A stretch of 64,000 nt of DNA, taken from the NCBI RefSeq assembly GCF_000473325.1, contig NZ_KI421513.1:1993217-2057216 (forward strand), written 5' to 3'. Position 1 is the first letter of the stretch, and each line of letters begins with the position of its first letter. Source of the stretch: Leisingera caerulea DSM 24564. GTDB lineage: Bacteria > Pseudomonadota > Alphaproteobacteria > Rhodobacterales > Rhodobacteraceae. Under the pieces are notes generated by a model. It made no database searches. It had not been told where the DNA came from and worked only from the letters and a program-made list of their open reading frames with translations. Below, piece after piece: positions 56,014 through 63,956 of this stretch. Made by a program: the position numbers and the translations under genes.

Positions 56014-56229
56014 TCAAACTCCTAGCACCGATCCTGGGATCAAACCTGTCTGTTCCACCACCGCGAGTACAAGGCCGGCACTAGAGTTGGATTCTATCTG
56101 CACGAGCCGGCAGTCGGCCGCCCAGTCGATCCTCGCGGTTGGATCCAGCGCATGAACGTTCCGGGCGAGTTGGCCGTAGTCCGCCTCGCCCGTATAAAAA
56201 GGGACATCAATGATCAGCTTCCGGTTCAT
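56014..56229 (-). CDS. Small protein with HMA-like fold but no CxxC metal site
   Basis: A 71-residue protein, MNRKLIIDVPFYTGEADYG onward, with the beta-alpha-beta pattern of heavy-metal-associated domains (LDPTARIDWAADCRLVQIES, then SAGLVLAVVEQTGL). The CxxC loop is replaced by VPFYTGEAD. A single Cys remains in the middle. A MerR-type promoter with a 19-bp spacer lies just upstream, so it is probably metal- or stress-induced. The start is eight bases from the -10, which suggests a leaderless message. Fold assignment is by pattern only. Confidence 0.5.
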   Translation of the reverse strand: MNRKLIIDVPFYTGEADYGQLARNVHALDPTARIDWAADCRLVQIESNSSAGLVLAVVEQTGLIPGSVLGV

Positions 56230-56237
56230 TGACAGAC

Positions 56238-56268
56238 ACAATGCAGCTTTCCGGCGCTGGAGTGTCAA
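56238..56268 (-). promoter_or_regulatory. MerR-type promoter for the small HMA-like gene
   Basis: On the minus strand TTGACA (56263-56268) and CATTGT (56238-56243) are separated by 19 bp containing CTCCAGCGCCGGAAAG. The overlong spacer is characteristic of promoters activated by MerR-family regulators. The spacer shares only part of the operator seen at 56634 and 57806. Confidence 0.45.
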
Positions 56269-56627
56269 GACTTATCCGGTACGGTACAAGAGCTGCGCCA
56301 CGTCTATTACAACGGTCTGCGTGTCAATCGGCATGATGTCGGGACGCGTCATAGGCATTCAAAATGGCTCTGAATCGATTTTGGCACAACTACCCCGTCT
56401 CTAAGGTCAGAATACTTGAACGAGCCGTGACTTGAACACGCCGATATTCGCCCTGCCATCGAAGCCACCGCGTGGCGCAATGGGCCGAAATCTGCCATTC
56501 AACTTCTCTGTCAGAAACCTCCATGTGATGAACTGATCAGTTTTCCCTACCCACGGAGGCCTTGCCAGGTTGGGACAGTAAGCAAAAATAGCTCGGTCCA
56601 GAAATCTACGCTGGCCTCAGAAACCCC
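56269..56627. other. Intergenic region between the HMA-like gene and the first L,D-transpeptidase
   Basis: No supported gene, and in particular no divergent merR gene, which would be expected here. A small palindrome GTACGGTAC lies near 56281-56289. Short frames have no motif. Confidence 0.4.
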
Positions 56628-56658
56628 TTGACCCTTTAGTAGCTGTAGCTCTTATCGG
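56628..56658 (+). promoter_or_regulatory. MerR-type promoter for the first L,D-transpeptidase
   Basis: TTGACC (56628-56633) and TATCGG (56653-56658) are 19 bp apart. The spacer begins CTTTAGTAGCTGTAGC. The same operator pattern (CTnTAGnnGCTGTAG) is found in the ATPase promoter at 57800-57830. Confidence 0.55.
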
Positions 56659-56706
56659 AGTGGGGTAATTTGAAGCAATCAAAGGGCACAGGAGAAAATC
56701 TCAGAT

Positions 56707-57372
56707 ATGATTACGAGACGCCATTTTGTCGCAAGTTCGTCAGCACTGTTCTCTACTGCAATCGCAGAACCGGTGTGGGCCGGATCTTGGCCGACTGCCA
56801 CACAGAAGGCAAATTGGGACGCTCAAATCACACCGCCAAACTATGATCCGGCAACGTCTAATCCATGGGGGCTGCACCAACGTTTCCTTCCCACCCGGGT
56901 CGTTGCAAACGACGGGTTGGTGCCGGGGGACATCCATGTCGATGCCATTGCGAGATACCTTTACCACATTGAAGAGGGGGGAACTGCCATGCGCTATGGT
57001 GTGGCCATAGCCCGTGGCAATTTGTACGAACCTGGCACTTACACCATCCGGCGAAAAGTTGAGTGGCCGCATTGGACGCCTACTCAATCCATGATCGAAC
57101 GCGACCCGGAGGCCTATTCCCAGTATGCAGACGGGCAGGAACCAGGCCCCAAGAACGCGCTAGGTTCCCGCGCTCTCTATTTGTTTGTTGGAAACCGCGA
57201 TACCTACCTGCGTATTCATGGAACGCCTTGGCCGCGTTCGATCGGTGGCAGGGCGAGTTCAGGATGCGTCCGCATGGTTATGGCGCATATCAACGATCTC
57301 TACCCAAACGTGGAAACCGGCTCGACGGCCTATCTGTATGAGGCCGAAGACGGCATCACTTCACGGAGTTGA
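56707..57372 (+). CDS. L,D-transpeptidase (YkuD domain), exported
   Basis: A 221-residue protein with a twin-arginine-like signal (MITRRHFVASS) and a YkuD catalytic site: HGTPWPRSIGGRASSGCVRM, with nucleophile Cys about 196 and conserved His about 179. Such enzymes cross-link peptidoglycan or attach proteins to it. AGGAG lies 12 bases upstream. The MerR-type promoter 48 bases upstream implies induction by metal. Confidence 0.88.
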   Translation: MITRRHFVASSSALFSTAIAEPVWAGSWPTATQKANWDAQITPPNYDPATSNPWGLHQRFLPTRVVANDGLVPGDIHVDAIARYLYHIEEGGTAMRYGVAIARGNLYEPGTYTIRRKVEWPHWTPTQSMIERDPEAYSQYADGQEPGPKNALGSRALYLFVGNRDTYLRIHGTPWPRSIGGRASSGCVRMVMAHINDLYPNVETGSTAYLYEAEDGITSRS

Positions 57373-57393
57373 GGGGGAGGTTGGTGACCTAAT

Positions 57394-57666
57394 CTATGCG
57401 TTTGGTTTCGAACAGATCGGGTTTCCCGCCGTTGTTCTAAGCGGCAGCAACGTGGTTTCAACTGGCCCGCTATGCTCATACCAGTAGCAGCCGTCTTCAG
57501 GCAGAAGCCGTGCAGACGCAAGATTTTGTCCCGGAGCCGCGAGATCAACGACGGCGTCAGGCACGTTTCCGACCCGCGTTGCGGCGTTGCCGGAGACACT
57601 AGTAGAGGAAGAACATCCTGCCAGAATTAGCATTGTGGCCACGATTGCCGCATTTCGTTTCTGCAT
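57394..57666 (-). CDS. Small lipoprotein, unknown function
   Basis: A 90-residue lipoprotein with signal and lipobox MLILAGC (Cys about 18) followed by SSST. The mature part contains DGCYWYEHSGPVETTLLPLR and ends NPICSKPNA, two Cys that may form a disulfide. The start MQKRNAAIVA gives the proper signal. It converges with the L,D-transpeptidase gene and diverges from the P-type ATPase. I cannot name the family. Confidence 0.7.
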   Translation of the reverse strand: MQKRNAAIVATMLILAGCSSSTSVSGNAATRVGNVPDAVVDLAAPGQNLASARLLPEDGCYWYEHSGPVETTLLPLRTTAGNPICSKPNA

Positions 57667-57799
57667 CTGAACCTCTGCCGTTTGCTTTTTTGTTTCCCGT
57701 CGGCAATCTGGCATACGGTATGTTTCGCCACAAGCCAGAGGTCGGACCCTCGCATTTACGGCGCATTTGAGCGTCTAGCGAAAAAACGCGTTTGACCAC

Positions 57800-57830
57800 T
57801 TGAAGCTCTAGGTGCTGTAGGAATTAGGTT
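57800..57830 (+). promoter_or_regulatory. MerR-type promoter for the P-type ATPase
   Basis: TTGAAG (57800-57805) and TAGGTT (57825-57830) are 19 bp apart. The spacer CTCTAGGTGCTGTAGGAAT contains an imperfect dyad (CTAG...CTGTAG) nearly identical to the operator at 56634. The ATPase ATG is 33 bases downstream. Confidence 0.6.
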
Positions 57831-57862
57831 CGAAGGATCTCGTCGAATCTGAAGGTCCGCCT

Positions 57863-60214
57863 ATGCCGCTCGAAACCCGCCGTAACGATGACAATAGCAC
57901 CTGCACGCAGGATCATGAATCTGCCTGCTGCGGCGGTGCTTCAACCTGCGGGGACATTGGTCCGGCAGGCCCGCCCCCTGCTAACGGGCGCAGTTTCCAG
58001 GTCTCCGGACTCGATTGCGCCGAAGAGGTGGCAATTCTGAACCGGGCCGTGGGTCCGAGTGTGGGCGGAACCGAGCACCTGGCGTTTGACGTGATCAACG
58101 GACGCATGACGATCCTTGATACCGCAATAGCACTATCCGACTCCGAGGTCACCAAGTTGGTCGCTAGTACCGGGATGAGTGCGAAGCCCTGGGACGTCAA
58201 GAACGCAGCGAAGGATCAGGCAGCGCATCTGGCACGTCAATGGCGCTTCACCGCGTTGAGTGGCGGATTTTGGGCAGCAGGTTTCCTCTACCACATCGTC
58301 GAGACCGGTATGAGCGGGGCTATAGGGCTGTTCGCTGGTCATGGGGAGGGACCGATGCCGATGGCCGAAGCCGGACTCTTCGCGGTTGCGATCCTCTTTG
58401 GCGTCTGGCTCGTCGCTCCCAAGGCGTGGTCCTCAGCGCGGCGGTTCTCGCCCGACATGAACCTCCTGATGGTCGTCGCCGTGGCCGGCGCCATCGGCCT
58501 TGGCGAATTCTTCGAGGCCGCGACGGTCGCCTTTTTCTTCTCGCTTTCGCTTTATCTCGAAAACTGGAGTGTCGGCCGGGCGAGGAACGCAGTTTCGGCG
58601 CTGCTGGACCTCGCGCCCCCCACGGCAAGGGTGCTTTATGACGATGGATCGGAAGCGGAGGTTCCAGCGTCCGCGGTAGCTGTAAATGCAAAATTCATTG
58701 TGCGCGGCGGCGACCGCATTCCGCTTGACGGTGAAGTCGTAGGGGGAGCGGGTGCTGTTGATCAGGCCCCCATTACCGGTGAAAGCGCTCTGGTGCCAAA
58801 GGAACCGGGCGACGAAGTCTATGCCGGCACCATCAACGGTGAAGGCACTCTTACTGTGCGGGCAACGAAGAAGGCATCGGACACAGTGCTTTCGAAAATC
58901 ATACGCATGGTTGGCGACGCGCATTCCCGCCGCGCTCCTGTGGAACAGTGGGTGGCGAAGTTCGCGCGGATATACACGCCGGTAGTCATGGCACTGGCAA
59001 TCGCTCTCGCGGTTCTTCCGCCACTTGCTGGCGGCGCATGGGGCTTCTGGTTCTACAATGCTCTGGTGCTCCTGGTCATCGCCTGCCCCTGTGCGCTGGT
59101 GATTTCGACGCCTGTCTCGATCGTTGCGGCGCTGGCCTCTTCGGCGCGGGCGGGCGTGCTGATCAAGGGCGGCGCCTATGTCGAGGCACCTGGCCGCACG
59201 ACGGCGCTGGCCTTGGACAAGACCGGAACGATCACCGAGGGCCGACCGGAGGTTGCGGCAATCCATCCGCTTGGAATGGTGGAGGCGCGGGACCTGCTTG
59301 CGCTGGCGTCTTCGCTGGAGATGCGCTCCTCGCACCCGCTAGCGCGCGCTATCCTCGAGCGCGCCGGGCGGGACGCCGTTTCAGTAGCCGCTGCGGAGGA
59401 TACCCGCACGGTGCCGGGGCGAGGGCTCGAAGGTCGCATGGGTGACCGGCCCGTCTGGCTTGGTTCTGACCGGTTCGCCGCGGAGAAAGGTTTTGGGGAT
59501 GCCATTCCTGATGAGTTGCGGGACCGGATCGAAGGGGCGGGGGCGACGCTGGTCGCGTTGGGCGACGAGACGGGCGTGTTGGGCGTTCTTGAACTGCGCG
59601 ACCGGATCAGGCCTGACGCCAAAGGCATCGTCTCTCGATTGCACGCACAGGGTGTCAACACCGTTGTCATGCTAACTGGCGACAACGAGCGCACGGCGCG
59701 CGCGGTAGCAGCCGAAGTCGGTATCGACGAGGTTCGCGCTGAACTGCTGCCAGAAGACAAGGTAACCGCCATCGAGGAACTGGTGGACAGCCATTCGGTT
59801 GTTGCCATGATTGGGGACGGCGTAAACGATGCCCCCGCCATGGCGCGGGCGCATTACGGCATCGCCATGGGCGCCGTAGGCTCGGACGCGGCCATCGAGA
59901 CGGCGGACATCGCGCTGATGACAGATGACATCGCCAAGGTGCCGTGGCTGATTGCCCATTCGCGCCGCACGATGAGCATCATCCGCCAGAATATCGGCCT
60001 TTCGTTAGCGACGAAAACCGCCTTTGTCGTGGCGACTGCATTCGGAATGGCCTCGATGTGGGGGGCCATTGCTGCGGACGCGGGTGTGTCGTTGCTGGTG
60101 GTGGCCAATGCGCTGCGGCTTCTGAACGCGGACGGCCGCCACAAGTCGCCGCCGGAAGGCGGCGAGCCAGCAGGTGAACAAATGGCGAAGGGCGCTTTGG
60201 CACATGGTCATTGA
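57863..60214 (+). CDS. Heavy-metal P-type ATPase, Zn/Cd/Pb type (ZntA/CadA-like)
   Basis: A 783-residue P1B-type exporter. The N-terminus is Cys-rich (Cys about 14, 22, 23, 29) and then has an HMA-like domain with GLDCAEEVA (51-57), in which DCAEE replaces CxxC. The actuator motif TGE is at 305-307, the membrane metal site CPC at 408-410, the phosphorylated Asp in DKTGT at 452, SSHPLARAI follows, and the hinge is GDGVNDAPAMA. In the last membrane segments a Lys (LATKTAF) and an Asp (AADAGVSLLVVANALRLL) are the residues that mark Zn/Cd/Pb transporters. It should export these ions from the cytoplasm. It is preceded by a MerR-type promoter. Confidence 0.93.
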   Translation: MPLETRRNDDNSTCTQDHESACCGGASTCGDIGPAGPPPANGRSFQVSGLDCAEEVAILNRAVGPSVGGTEHLAFDVINGRMTILDTAIALSDSEVTKLVASTGMSAKPWDVKNAAKDQAAHLARQWRFTALSGGFWAAGFLYHIVETGMSGAIGLFAGHGEGPMPMAEAGLFAVAILFGVWLVAPKAWSSARRFSPDMNLLMVVAVAGAIGLGEFFEAATVAFFFSLSLYLENWSVGRARNAVSALLDLAPPTARVLYDDGSEAEVPASAVAVNAKFIVRGGDRIPLDGEVVGGAGAVDQAPITGESALVPKEPGDEVYAGTINGEGTLTVRATKKASDTVLSKIIRMVGDAHSRRAPVEQWVAKFARIYTPVVMALAIALAVLPPLAGGAWGFWFYNALVLLVIACPCALVISTPVSIVAALASSARAGVLIKGGAYVEAPGRTTALALDKTGTITEGRPEVAAIHPLGMVEARDLLALASSLEMRSSHPLARAILERAGRDAVSVAAAEDTRTVPGRGLEGRMGDRPVWLGSDRFAAEKGFGDAIPDELRDRIEGAGATLVALGDETGVLGVLELRDRIRPDAKGIVSRLHAQGVNTVVMLTGDNERTARAVAAEVGIDEVRAELLPEDKVTAIEELVDSHSVVAMIGDGVNDAPAMARAHYGIAMGAVGSDAAIETADIALMTDDIAKVPWLIAHSRRTMSIIRQNIGLSLATKTAFVVATAFGMASMWGAIAADAGVSLLVVANALRLLNADGRHKSPPEGGEPAGEQMAKGALAHGH

Positions 60215-60277
60215 TTTGGTGCCGGCCCTTCAACTAGGGTTGTGGTAACAAGCCGTCAATAATGGCACCGAGCAGCG

Positions 60278-60787
60278 ATGATCAACAGAATCCCGAGACG
60301 CAGAATTCTACTGGGCGGCATTGCCGTCCTCCTATCCGGCTGTGCAAGCAAGTTCCGTAGTTATACCGGGCCCGAAGTTACCCGTTTGCGGCTCTACAAA
60401 TCAGAACGTTTGCTTGTTCTGGATGGCGCTGAGGGTGTTTTGCGCACCTACCCGGTCGGGCTGGGGTTTGCACCGGAAGGTCATAAGCAATTTGAGGGGG
60501 ATGGACGAACACCCGAAGGCGCCTACCTCATTGACCGGCGCAATCCTGACAGTCTGTTCCACCTCTCCATCGGCATCTCTTATCCAAACGAGGCGGACAT
60601 CGCATTTGCAGCGGCGCAAGACAAATCTCCGGGTGGTGACATCTTCATCCATGGCGGGCCGCGACGGGGCATTGACCCAATGAACAAACGCGACTGGACC
60701 GCAGGCTGTATCTCTGTGTCCGACCGCCAGATCGAAGAGGTCTATGCAATGGTGCGGGACGGGACGCCCATCGAAATATATGCATAG
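60278..60787 (+). CDS. L,D-transpeptidase (YkuD domain) lipoprotein
   Basis: A 169-residue lipoprotein: signal with RRRILLGG and lipobox LLSGC (Cys about 22). The YkuD site is IFIHGGPRRGIDPMNKRDWT followed by AGCISVSDRQ, with nucleophile Cys about 149 and His about 130. It lies 63 bases after the ATPase and may be co-transcribed. It is a second, shorter L,D-transpeptidase in the same island. Confidence 0.88.
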   Translation: MINRIPRRRILLGGIAVLLSGCASKFRSYTGPEVTRLRLYKSERLLVLDGAEGVLRTYPVGLGFAPEGHKQFEGDGRTPEGAYLIDRRNPDSLFHLSIGISYPNEADIAFAAAQDKSPGGDIFIHGGPRRGIDPMNKRDWTAGCISVSDRQIEEVYAMVRDGTPIEIYA

Positions 60788-61010
60788 ACCGCGCTCGACG
60801 GCGGGCAGTCACGCAAATGGTGCTTGAATTGCGGCATTGAAGGCCGAGATTGCAAACACCATCACGATCACCTCGCAGGCATCGGTATACTCCGTCCGTA
60901 GAAACGAAACCGGTCTGTGATCATCAAGTGATTTGGTTGCAAGGTAGCCTGAACGGCCAGGCGAACAGAGGAATACAGCTCCGTTCTCAGCCCGCGTGCA
61001 ATCGTGCTGA

Positions 61011-61466
61011 TCAGTTGCCGGGGTAACTGGCGTAGACTTCGGTCGAGCCGTCATTGTTGATAAGGAACACATCGTAAGCCTCTCGCCAGCTGCCCTGATC
61101 CATACCAGGCGATCCGAGCGGCATGCCGGGTACGGCAAGACCCACTGCGTCGGGACGCTCGGCAAGGAGCCTGCGAATGTCGGCCGCGGGCACATGCCCC
61201 TCAATTACGTAACCCTCGGTGAGACCTGTGTGGCAAGAAACCATGCGCTGCGGCACACCGTTGTCGAGTTTGAACCGCACGAGCAGCCCTGCGAACATGT
61301 TTTTTCCGCTTGGAACAAACACGCTTTCCCCCAGATGTTCCATCCAAGCGAGGCAGCAACCGCAGCCATTGGTCTTTTTAACCTCAATGGGCGTCGATTG
61401 GGCCAGCACCTGTGCGGCGGGGAGCAGGGCAAGAGCACATGCCAGGGCGGCGATCGGTCGTTTCAT
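61011..61466 (-). CDS. DUF411 periplasmic metal-binding protein
   Basis: A 151-residue exported protein (signal about 1-22). The DUF411 hallmark is KTNGCGCCLAWMEHL with the CGCC motif, followed by a conserved C in VSCHTGLTEGYVIEGHVPA. DUF411 proteins are usually linked to copper or silver resistance. Start at MKRPIAALAC, two bases after the M23 gene stop; a TTG two codons earlier is possible. Last gene of the copper-chaperone operon. Confidence 0.87.
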   Translation of the reverse strand: MKRPIAALACALALLPAAQVLAQSTPIEVKKTNGCGCCLAWMEHLGESVFVPSGKNMFAGLLVRFKLDNGVPQRMVSCHTGLTEGYVIEGHVPAADIRRLLAERPDAVGLAVPGMPLGSPGMDQGSWREAYDVFLINNDGSTEVYASYPGN

Positions 61467-61468
61467 GG

Positions 61469-62842
61469 TCAAAGCCTTTCATTGGGGTTCTCGGCGATCA
61501 CGCTGGCAAGCTGCTCCTCCAGCCTGGCGCGTGCCGCCCTCAGGCGTGTAAGCGCCGCTGTGTCCGGTGTTGCACGCCTGGTGGCCTCGGCGAGCCGGTC
61601 ATCGGAGAGCGGGTCAGTGGGCCGGCCGTCTACGCGCACCTCGTAATGCAGATTGGGGCCGGTCGCAGTGCCCGTCGCGCCGATCCGGCCAATGGTATCC
61701 CCGGCCGACACGCGTTGACCCTCAGCAAGGCCTTCGGGCACGGCGCTGAGATGAGCATATCGGGTCAGTGTGTCCGCACCATGGGCAATCTCGACAACAC
61801 GGCCATAGCCACCGCGCCATCCAATAAACGCAATACTTCCGGGCGCAGTGGCGCGGACAGGCGTTCCACGCGCTGCAGCAAAGTCCACACCAGTGTGCAT
61901 GCGGACATTGCCAAAGACCGGGTGCTTGCGGCGGCCGAAGACGGAAGTTAGCCGCGCGCCCTCTACTGGCTGGGAAAAGACACGCAGCACTTCGCCGTCG
62001 AGATAGATTGTAGCCTTGCCGGTTCCATCCTCTGGCCAGGCGATTTCATAGAGAGCGTCTCCAAGGTCCAATGCAGCGAACGAAATTTCGGGCTGGCGGA
62101 CAGCCTTGTTCGCAACCCGCGCCTCGCGCCAGAGAAGGCGCAGCGTCTCGCCGCCGCTCAGTTCGCGCCGGAAATCCACTGTGCCGCCCAGCATTTGCGC
62201 CAGATCGACGGCGAACCGGGCTGGTATCCCGGCATCGTCCAGTGCCCCGAAGATCGAGGTTTCGATCCTGGTCTCGCCAGCAAGGGTCACGATTTCGGGT
62301 TCAGGGGCCACAACCCGGGTGGCGAGCTGCTCTCCAAATAATGCCTCGATCCGTATGCCCTCTTCGACAACAAGGGTCACATTGCGAGGGCTTCCATCTG
62401 TCGTGGATATGACAGTGATTGCGTGACCGGGGCGCAGTCGGCGGAGATCGTATTCTGCGTCAATCGCAAGGGCGATCTCTGCGCGGTCTGTGGCGGCAAG
62501 CCCGGCCTCGGCCAGAACCGCATCAAGCGTCTCGCCCGGAGCTATTTCGCGTGACCATGTGATGAGTGGCGGTTCTATGGCAGTCAGCGGAGCATCGTTC
62601 CTTACCACGGCCGGAAGGAACGGCGGACGAAAGTCCGGCGCACTTCCAGGCCGCGTGCGGGCAAGCCTGTAAGAGGGGCCTTCCACAAACCGAGGCGGTG
62701 TGAGAGGCGCAGGTTCCCAAACGCCAGCCTCGGCTAGGGTCGGCTGAACAGGCGTAGTTGAGTAGGATGTGGCGACCATTGCGACCGCCGCCGAAATCCC
62801 GCTCGTTACCGCCAGCCCGGCCATCAGGCACCTCAACCTCAT
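61469..62842 (-). CDS. M23-family peptidoglycan endopeptidase
   Basis: A 457-residue exported protein with a membrane anchor or signal at the N-terminus. The middle carries a LysM-like/OapA-like region (IAPGETLDAVLAEAGL). The C-terminal M23 domain has MHTGVDFAAARGTPVRA, in which His and Asp bind zinc, and LHYEVRVDG with the HxH-type second motif reduced to H-Y-E. It overlaps the SCO gene by 4 bp. Its place within a copper-chaperone operon is unusual and suggests a link between wall remodelling and metal handling. Confidence 0.88.
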   Translation of the reverse strand: MRLRCLMAGLAVTSGISAAVAMVATSYSTTPVQPTLAEAGVWEPAPLTPPRFVEGPSYRLARTRPGSAPDFRPPFLPAVVRNDAPLTAIEPPLITWSREIAPGETLDAVLAEAGLAATDRAEIALAIDAEYDLRRLRPGHAITVISTTDGSPRNVTLVVEEGIRIEALFGEQLATRVVAPEPEIVTLAGETRIETSIFGALDDAGIPARFAVDLAQMLGGTVDFRRELSGGETLRLLWREARVANKAVRQPEISFAALDLGDALYEIAWPEDGTGKATIYLDGEVLRVFSQPVEGARLTSVFGRRKHPVFGNVRMHTGVDFAAARGTPVRATAPGSIAFIGWRGGYGRVVEIAHGADTLTRYAHLSAVPEGLAEGQRVSAGDTIGRIGATGTATGPNLHYEVRVDGRPTDPLSDDRLAEATRRATPDTAALTRLRAARARLEEQLASVIAENPNERL

Positions 62843-63465
62843 GTTGCTCCCTCCAGTCTAACTTTCATCGCGCGTCGGATTTTCGGAACTGCGAATTCTC
62901 TCGGTTCGTGGTAGTCGATAGTGCTGACGAAGCGTCCCTCGGCATCGAACAGAAAGACCTTCGCCGTATGGTTCATCGTGTATCTCCCATCTTCGCCAGT
63001 AACCTTCTCATAGGTCGCGCGAAGGCCCTCGATTGCACGCTTGATCTGCGCTTCTGGACCGGTCCAGCCGCGGATCGCCGAATGGAAGTAGCCGACATAC
63101 TCTGCCATAGCGTCGACAGTGTCGCGCTCGGGATCTACCGTGATAAAGATGGTGTTCAGCCGCTCGGCGTCCTCGCCCATCATGTCCAGCCAGCTTGAGA
63201 TGTCCGAGAGCGTCGTGGGGCAGACGTCAGGACAGTAGGTGAAGCCGAAGAATATCATCGACGGGCGCCCGACAAGCGTATCAGGGCCGACTGGCTGCCC
63301 TTTGTGGTCAGTCAGGCGGAAGTCCATCGCCGTAAGCGGCAAGGGCCGCTGGTCCATGGGCTCTGGTGCGCCGGGGCCGTCTACACGCCACCAGCCCAGC
63401 AAGAGTGTCAGGCCAATCGCACCAAATGCCGCCGCGCCATATCCGAGAGCTGAACGCCGCCGCAT
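62839..63465 (-). CDS. SCO1/SenC-family copper chaperone
   Basis: A 208-residue thioredoxin-fold protein anchored by one N-terminal membrane helix. The copper site is TYCPDVCP (Cys about 78 and 82) with His about 166 in MNHTAKVFLF. It delivers copper to, or reduces, the CuA centre of cytochrome oxidase or other periplasmic targets. It overlaps the upstream PCuAC gene by one base and the M23 gene by 4 bp. Confidence 0.93.
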   Translation of the reverse strand: MRRRSALGYGAAAFGAIGLTLLLGWWRVDGPGAPEPMDQRPLPLTAMDFRLTDHKGQPVGPDTLVGRPSMIFFGFTYCPDVCPTTLSDISSWLDMMGEDAERLNTIFITVDPERDTVDAMAEYVGYFHSAIRGWTGPEAQIKRAIEGLRATYEKVTGEDGRYTMNHTAKVFLFDAEGRFVSTIDYHEPREFAVPKIRRAMKVRLEGAT

Positions 63466-63929
63466 CAGTTTCCCGGGCCGCGCGCTGCGATGCCAAGAAC
63501 CGGCACGTTGACCGTTACCCAGCCACCGTCCGAAAAAACAAGCGAAAGCGGAAAAGTCTCCCCTTCCTTCATCGGGCGCTGAAGTTTCATCAGCATGGCA
63601 TGCAGACCGCCGGGCTCCAGCGCGACGGTCTCTCCTGCCGCAATAGACACGTCACCCGCGGGAGCCATTGAACTGACGCCTTGTTCGTTCGTCGAACTCC
63701 GATGAATTTCAGGCATCATGGCAATATCAGTCTTGATACCTGTCAGTGTGACCGGCTCATCGCCTTCGTTCACTATCTCCATGTAGGCAGCTCCGGGACG
63801 GCTGGTGCCGATAGATGCCCGCGACCAGGCATTCTCGATGCTCACTTGGCCGGAACCGGCCAGCGCGGCGGAGGCGGCGCCGAGTGGCAGCACAAGTGCT
63901 GCAAGGGCAGCATGAAGTACCGGTTTCAT
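63465..63929 (-). CDS. Periplasmic copper chaperone PCuAC
   Basis: A 154-residue exported protein (signal about 1-24). The Cu(I) site pattern H(M)...M...HxM is readable: MMPEIHRSS, VSSMAPAG and GGLHAMLMKL. AAGGAAA precedes the start. PCuAC passes copper to SCO, encoded next, and both serve copper-enzyme assembly or copper tolerance. First complete gene of the operon pcuAC-sco-M23-DUF411. Confidence 0.92.
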   Translation of the reverse strand: MKPVLHAALAALVLPLGAASAALAGSGQVSIENAWSRASIGTSRPGAAYMEIVNEGDEPVTLTGIKTDIAMMPEIHRSSTNEQGVSSMAPAGDVSIAAGETVALEPGGLHAMLMKLQRPMKEGETFPLSLVFSDGGWVTVNVPVLGIAARGPGN

Positions 63930-63956
63930 TTCGCCAGTTTCCTTTCAGATTGTCAC

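Noticed and set aside
60809..61204. A 131-codon minus-strand frame
   Set aside because: It overlaps the DUF411 gene in another frame; DUF411 has the signal peptide and CGCC motif, so this is a shadow.
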